From Litoribaculum gwangyangense (lineage in GTDB: Bacteria > Bacteroidota > Bacteroidia > Flavobacteriales > Flavobacteriaceae), in NCBI RefSeq assembly GCF_039543505.1, contig NZ_BAABJW010000003.1, positions 186,001 through 250,000 of the forward strand: a stretch of DNA of 64,000 nucleotides, written 5' to 3'. Each line of letters opens with the position of its first letter. The first letter of the stretch is position 1. The position numbers and the translations under genes are program-made. Of the stretch, positions 60,937 through 64,000 are shown piece by piece. The notes beneath the pieces were generated by a model. The model was not told the DNA's origin and ran no database searches. It worked only from the letters and a program-made list of their open reading frames with translations.

Positions 60937-62775
60937 CTAATCTAATTTTTTATTAAGTGCATTCCACCAATACTTTTTAAGCAGAAAAATGCACGCTGTA
61001 ATTATTAATAATGAAACAAAAATTGGAGTTGTTTGACGGAATATAATATACATGGGCAATAGGACTAGTACTGTTTGTGCTATAATTCCAACAAACACAT
61101 TGAACATGTCAATTCCGAAATCGTTATTTTTTTTAATTATGATTCCTTCTTTTAAAATTTTATTATGTACCGGCTTCCAAAAACCCCAAGGTCTTACATT
61201 AGTATAGAATGCTTTAAGTACTTTTTCATCCGTTGGTGGTGCACTATACGTTCCCAAAATGCAACCGACCATAGAAATAATTAGTAACACGGGGAACAAA
61301 TAAAGACTTAAAACATCAGGAAAAAGTTTAGGAATAATAACTGCGGCTACCAATCCTGCGACCATACCCCAGAAAAATCCTTCACCATTAAATCTCCACC
61401 AGTGCCATTTTAATATATTGGCTCCCACGTAACTACCATATAATACAGAAACAATCCATTGTAAGACAGAGTTTACATCTTCAGCAAATAGTCCTAGAAT
61501 GATGCTTACAACAACCACGGCAATACCAGTTAGATAGTTCATATTATTTATTTGTTTGGATGAAGCATCTTTATTTTTATATTTCAAATAGATATCATTC
61601 ACAATGTAAGCTTGGGCGGCATTCAAAGTACCAGCAAAGGTTGACATAAATGCTGAAATTAAACCCGCTAATAAAAGCCCTGTTAAACCAATAGGAACGA
61701 ATTCCATTATAGCGTTGGGTAAAATAAGTTCGAAATCTACATTTCCAGTTGTATCAATCAAATCCAACTTTTCATAGAAAATGAGAGCTAAAGCACCAAA
61801 ACCAGCAATCATTAAATAGCGCACTGGCATAAGAACAACAGAAACAAATCCACTCATTTTTGAGGCTTCAGATGGGGATTTTGTTGACAATATTTTTTGC
61901 ATATCGTAATTAGGTGCTGGACCCGCAAGACTTACCAATATACCTTTGAATACCATCAACATAAAAAATATGGTAAATAAACAAAAGCCATCATCTTTTA
62001 TTTTCTCATTTACTTCTGGTATTATGGTAGCCCAGTCTAAGTTCAATTCCCATCCAAAGAATGGACTCATCCATCCATCTGGGACATTTAGTCCATAGTT
62101 ACCCACGGCAACAAATCCTAAATAGCCAATTACGACTGCTGCTACGGTCATGATTGCAAATTGTACCACATCGGCCCAAACAATTCCCGACATACCACCT
62201 AAAAGAGAATAGAAAACCGCGAAGAGCGTAAATAGTATTCCATAGAAATGCGGAACAAACTCTGGCGACACGTAAAAAGGAACATAATTACTGGTCACTT
62301 CCCAGGGAATGAATATTTCAACAAATTTACCTAATCCTATAAAGCCATAGGCTAAAAAACCAAGGCATAAAACAAGGGCAAATATTACGACAATAACATG
62401 TGAGAGTCTTGCACCTTTCTCAAATCCAAAACGCGTGCCAATCCATTCAGCACCTGTTGTTGCTCCAGATCTTCTTAACCATTTTGATAGGTAGACCATT
62501 AAAAAAACCTGATTAAAAATAGGCCATAACCAAGGTATCCAAGCACTTTTTAATCCGTAAACAAACATTAAAGTCACTAACCAAATGGTTCCCGAAATAT
62601 CAAACATTCCTGAGGCATTAGATAGCCCTAGCATATACCAGGGAATTCGGTTGCCCCCCAATAAATAATCTTCTTTACTGCGCTGAGCCCGTTTCTTTAA
62701 TACCAATCCAATAACAACTATAGTTACTAAATAGAGTGCAATTATAAAAATGTCAGCTGTATGTAATAGCTTCAT
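60937..62775 (-). CDS. Sodium:solute symporter family transporter
   Basis: This 612-residue SSS-family symporter has about 14 membrane helices. It begins ADIFIIALYLVTIVVIG and has EDYLLGGNRIPWYMLGLSNASGMFD (key GGR-like GGNRIPWY and SNASGMFD), GLLLAGLISAFMSTFAGTLNA and C-terminal helices. It imports a solute with Na+. In the mannan operon this is the probable importer of mannobiose or a related disaccharide across the inner membrane. It lies 3 bp before GH130 and 4 bp after GH26. Confidence 0.94.
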   Translation of the reverse strand: MKLLHTADIFIIALYLVTIVVIGLVLKKRAQRSKEDYLLGGNRIPWYMLGLSNASGMFDISGTIWLVTLMFVYGLKSAWIPWLWPIFNQVFLMVYLSKWLRRSGATTGAEWIGTRFGFEKGARLSHVIVVIFALVLCLGFLAYGFIGLGKFVEIFIPWEVTSNYVPFYVSPEFVPHFYGILFTLFAVFYSLLGGMSGIVWADVVQFAIMTVAAVVIGYLGFVAVGNYGLNVPDGWMSPFFGWELNLDWATIIPEVNEKIKDDGFCLFTIFFMLMVFKGILVSLAGPAPNYDMQKILSTKSPSEASKMSGFVSVVLMPVRYLMIAGFGALALIFYEKLDLIDTTGNVDFELILPNAIMEFVPIGLTGLLLAGLISAFMSTFAGTLNAAQAYIVNDIYLKYKNKDASSKQINNMNYLTGIAVVVVSIILGLFAEDVNSVLQWIVSVLYGSYVGANILKWHWWRFNGEGFFWGMVAGLVAAVIIPKLFPDVLSLYLFPVLLIISMVGCILGTYSAPPTDEKVLKAFYTNVRPWGFWKPVHNKILKEGIIIKKNNDFGIDMFNVFVGIIAQTVLVLLPMYIIFRQTTPIFVSLLIITACIFLLKKYWWNALNKKLD

Positions 62776-62779
62776 ATTA

Positions 62780-63925
62780 TTAGTCTTGGTTTATTTCTTT
62801 AAGAAATAGTGTTTGGGGAAGTTTAGAAAATCGCTTAAAATCCTCGGCATTCTTATGCCCTACATAGGGAATATAGTGATGGCTTTTTCTGGCATTTCTC
62901 CAAAAAAGAACCCATGAAATTCCTGAATTTTCAATATTTGGAAATAATACTTGAGTGAACCAATTATCGGTATTTATTTGATCTAAACCTGTTTCTGTTA
63001 GCCCATAAAGTTTATTTTTTTCAGTGGCAATATTTCTCACTAGATTAATATCGTTAACAAGGGAGTTTGCATAATTTTCTGTATCATTAAAATCATAAAT
63101 ATCAATTCCAAATATATCAACATAATCATCTCCTGGATAATATTTCATATAATCTTCTATTTGATTCAGCTTGTTTGGTGAATACACGTATAAAAGATTA
63201 TGCAGATTATACTTGTCACGCAACAAGGTAACCGTTTCTCTCCATAATCGTATGTATTCTAAAGCATTAGAACTAGAATTGCCCCACCAAAACCAGTTAC
63301 CATTCATCTCATGGAATGGTCTGAATAAAATAGGGATTTCTTTGCCCTTAAACTTCAATGATTTAATGAACTCTGCAACTCTTTCAATCCATAAGTTATA
63401 CTCTTCTTTGTGTGAACCGTTACCAATAATATCTATTACAGCAGGTGATGTATCCCAGGAGCTTCCTTTGCTTGAAGGATTATCAGGATGCCAGCTAATA
63501 GTGATTAAACCTCCTTTTTTATGTGCGTCGACAATTAAATCTGTAATCGTATTGAAGTACACTGTATCTAAATTATGCTTTTTACCCAATTCTAAATGCC
63601 CAATATCAAAGCCAAAAATTGCTGGATAGTCATCTGTCAATTCCTTTATATCACTTTTTGGTTCCCTGAAAGAATCATCATGTTTCCAGCCTATGCCATA
63701 AGACGTTGCATCTTGGTGCCCTATAGCAAATCCTTTTTTAGTTATAAAAAATAACTTCTTATGCAGTTTTTTCGCAGATCGTGATAAATTATTATCTACC
63801 AAATCTGGTTTTTTATATGTTTCATTATAAAAAGGTTTACACGAGAAATTCATCAAGATTGGTAACACAAAAGGGAATAGATAGAGCCTTCTTAAACCTA
63901 TAAATTTTAAACTATTAATTAACAT
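62780..63925 (-). CDS. GH26 endo-beta-1,4-mannanase lipoprotein
   Basis: This 381-residue lipoprotein (lipobox MNFSC, Cys29 from the start used) has a GH26 barrel. The acid/base is Glu206 in FRPFHEMNGNWFWWG, the nucleophile Glu311 in LYGLTETGLDQ, with AIGHQDATSYGIGW at the barrel start. The ATG at 63925 is chosen over the one at 63958 because it gives a normal basic n-region. It is the first gene seen in the mannan operon; its upstream region (63926-64000) has no clear TAnnTTTG promoter, so a promoter or further genes may lie outside. Confidence 0.93.
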   Translation of the reverse strand: MLINSLKFIGLRRLYLFPFVLPILMNFSCKPFYNETYKKPDLVDNNLSRSAKKLHKKLFFITKKGFAIGHQDATSYGIGWKHDDSFREPKSDIKELTDDYPAIFGFDIGHLELGKKHNLDTVYFNTITDLIVDAHKKGGLITISWHPDNPSSKGSSWDTSPAVIDIIGNGSHKEEYNLWIERVAEFIKSLKFKGKEIPILFRPFHEMNGNWFWWGNSSSNALEYIRLWRETVTLLRDKYNLHNLLYVYSPNKLNQIEDYMKYYPGDDYVDIFGIDIYDFNDTENYANSLVNDINLVRNIATEKNKLYGLTETGLDQINTDNWFTQVLFPNIENSGISWVLFWRNARKSHHYIPYVGHKNAEDFKRFSKLPQTLFLKEINQD

Positions 63926-64000
63926 TAATGTATAAATATGAAAATATAATACTATCACAATTATAAATTAATATTATCATTGTGCAGCTTAAAAGTACAA

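Noticed and set aside
1..64000. CRISPR array, transposase-type IS element or rRNA gene
   Set aside because: No regularly spaced repeats, no transposase motifs (DDE or HUH), and no rRNA-like sequence were seen; the only mobile-element protein is the serine recombinase.

Overview
The window is AT-rich chromosomal DNA from a member of the Bacteroidota, almost certainly a (probably marine) Flavobacteriaceae. The support is SusC/SusD-type polysaccharide utilization loci (PULs), a hybrid two-component sensor, an ECF-sigma/FecR pair, a type IX secretion sorting tail, a PspC/head-GIN envelope cluster, the flavobacterial order of the dcw cluster, and TAnnTTTG-type promoter elements. No species-level call is possible from the sequence alone.

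Layout. (1) 1-5766: the edge of a first PUL. It has a SusD cut by the window start, a SusC with an N-terminal STN signalling domain, a FecR-type anti-sigma factor and a divergently oriented ECF sigma factor. (2) 5856-18593: a compact eight-gene minus-strand operon reading susC-susD-susE-SGNH esterase-GH53-(GH2+CE4 fusion)-GDPD-GH53. It is preceded by a hybrid two-component regulator (18763-22842) and a small T9SS-sorted protein (23003-23650). Two GH53 enzymes point to beta-1,4-galactan or arabinogalactan. The esterase, NodB-type deacetylase and phosphodiesterase suggest a decorated glycan. (3) 24129-27400: a plus-strand accessory cassette of a zinc-ribbon protein, a MerR-like protein, a 46-aa protein and a large serine recombinase. 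It abuts tRNA-Arg(TCG) so closely that the last recombinase codons are the antisense of the tRNA gene. (4) 27458-43511: yqeY and the division/cell-wall cluster mraZ-rsmH-ftsL-ftsI-murE-mraY-murD-ftsW-murG-murC-ftsQ-ftsA-ftsZ on the minus strand. It has a three-repeat MraZ box overlapping its promoter and a strong terminator after ftsZ. (5) 43837-54599: core and envelope genes: alpha/beta hydrolase, engB, M23 peptidase, a membrane protein, rimO, serine hydrolase, amidase, DUF4870, and a PadR-PspC-head GIN cluster. (6) 54744-63925: a minus-strand beta-mannan operon: GH26, Na+/solute symporter, GH130 mannosylglucose phosphorylase, AGE/cellobiose 2-epimerase, GH26 with a Calx-beta domain, GH5 mannanase and a TIM-barrel lipoprotein.

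How they work together. In the galactan locus SusCDE would bind and import oligosaccharides. The lipoprotein or secreted GH53s would cut the backbone, and the esterase, CE4 and GDPD enzymes could strip substituents. The HTCS would sense the product and activate the susC operon. In the mannan locus GH26 and GH5 release mannobiose, the symporter imports it, the epimerase converts it to mannosyl-glucose, and GH130 phosphorolyses that to mannose-1-phosphate and glucose. This is the mannobiose epimerase pathway known from Bacteroides fragilis. The least explained parts are the recombinase cassette and the GH2-CE4/GDPD additions to the galactan operon.
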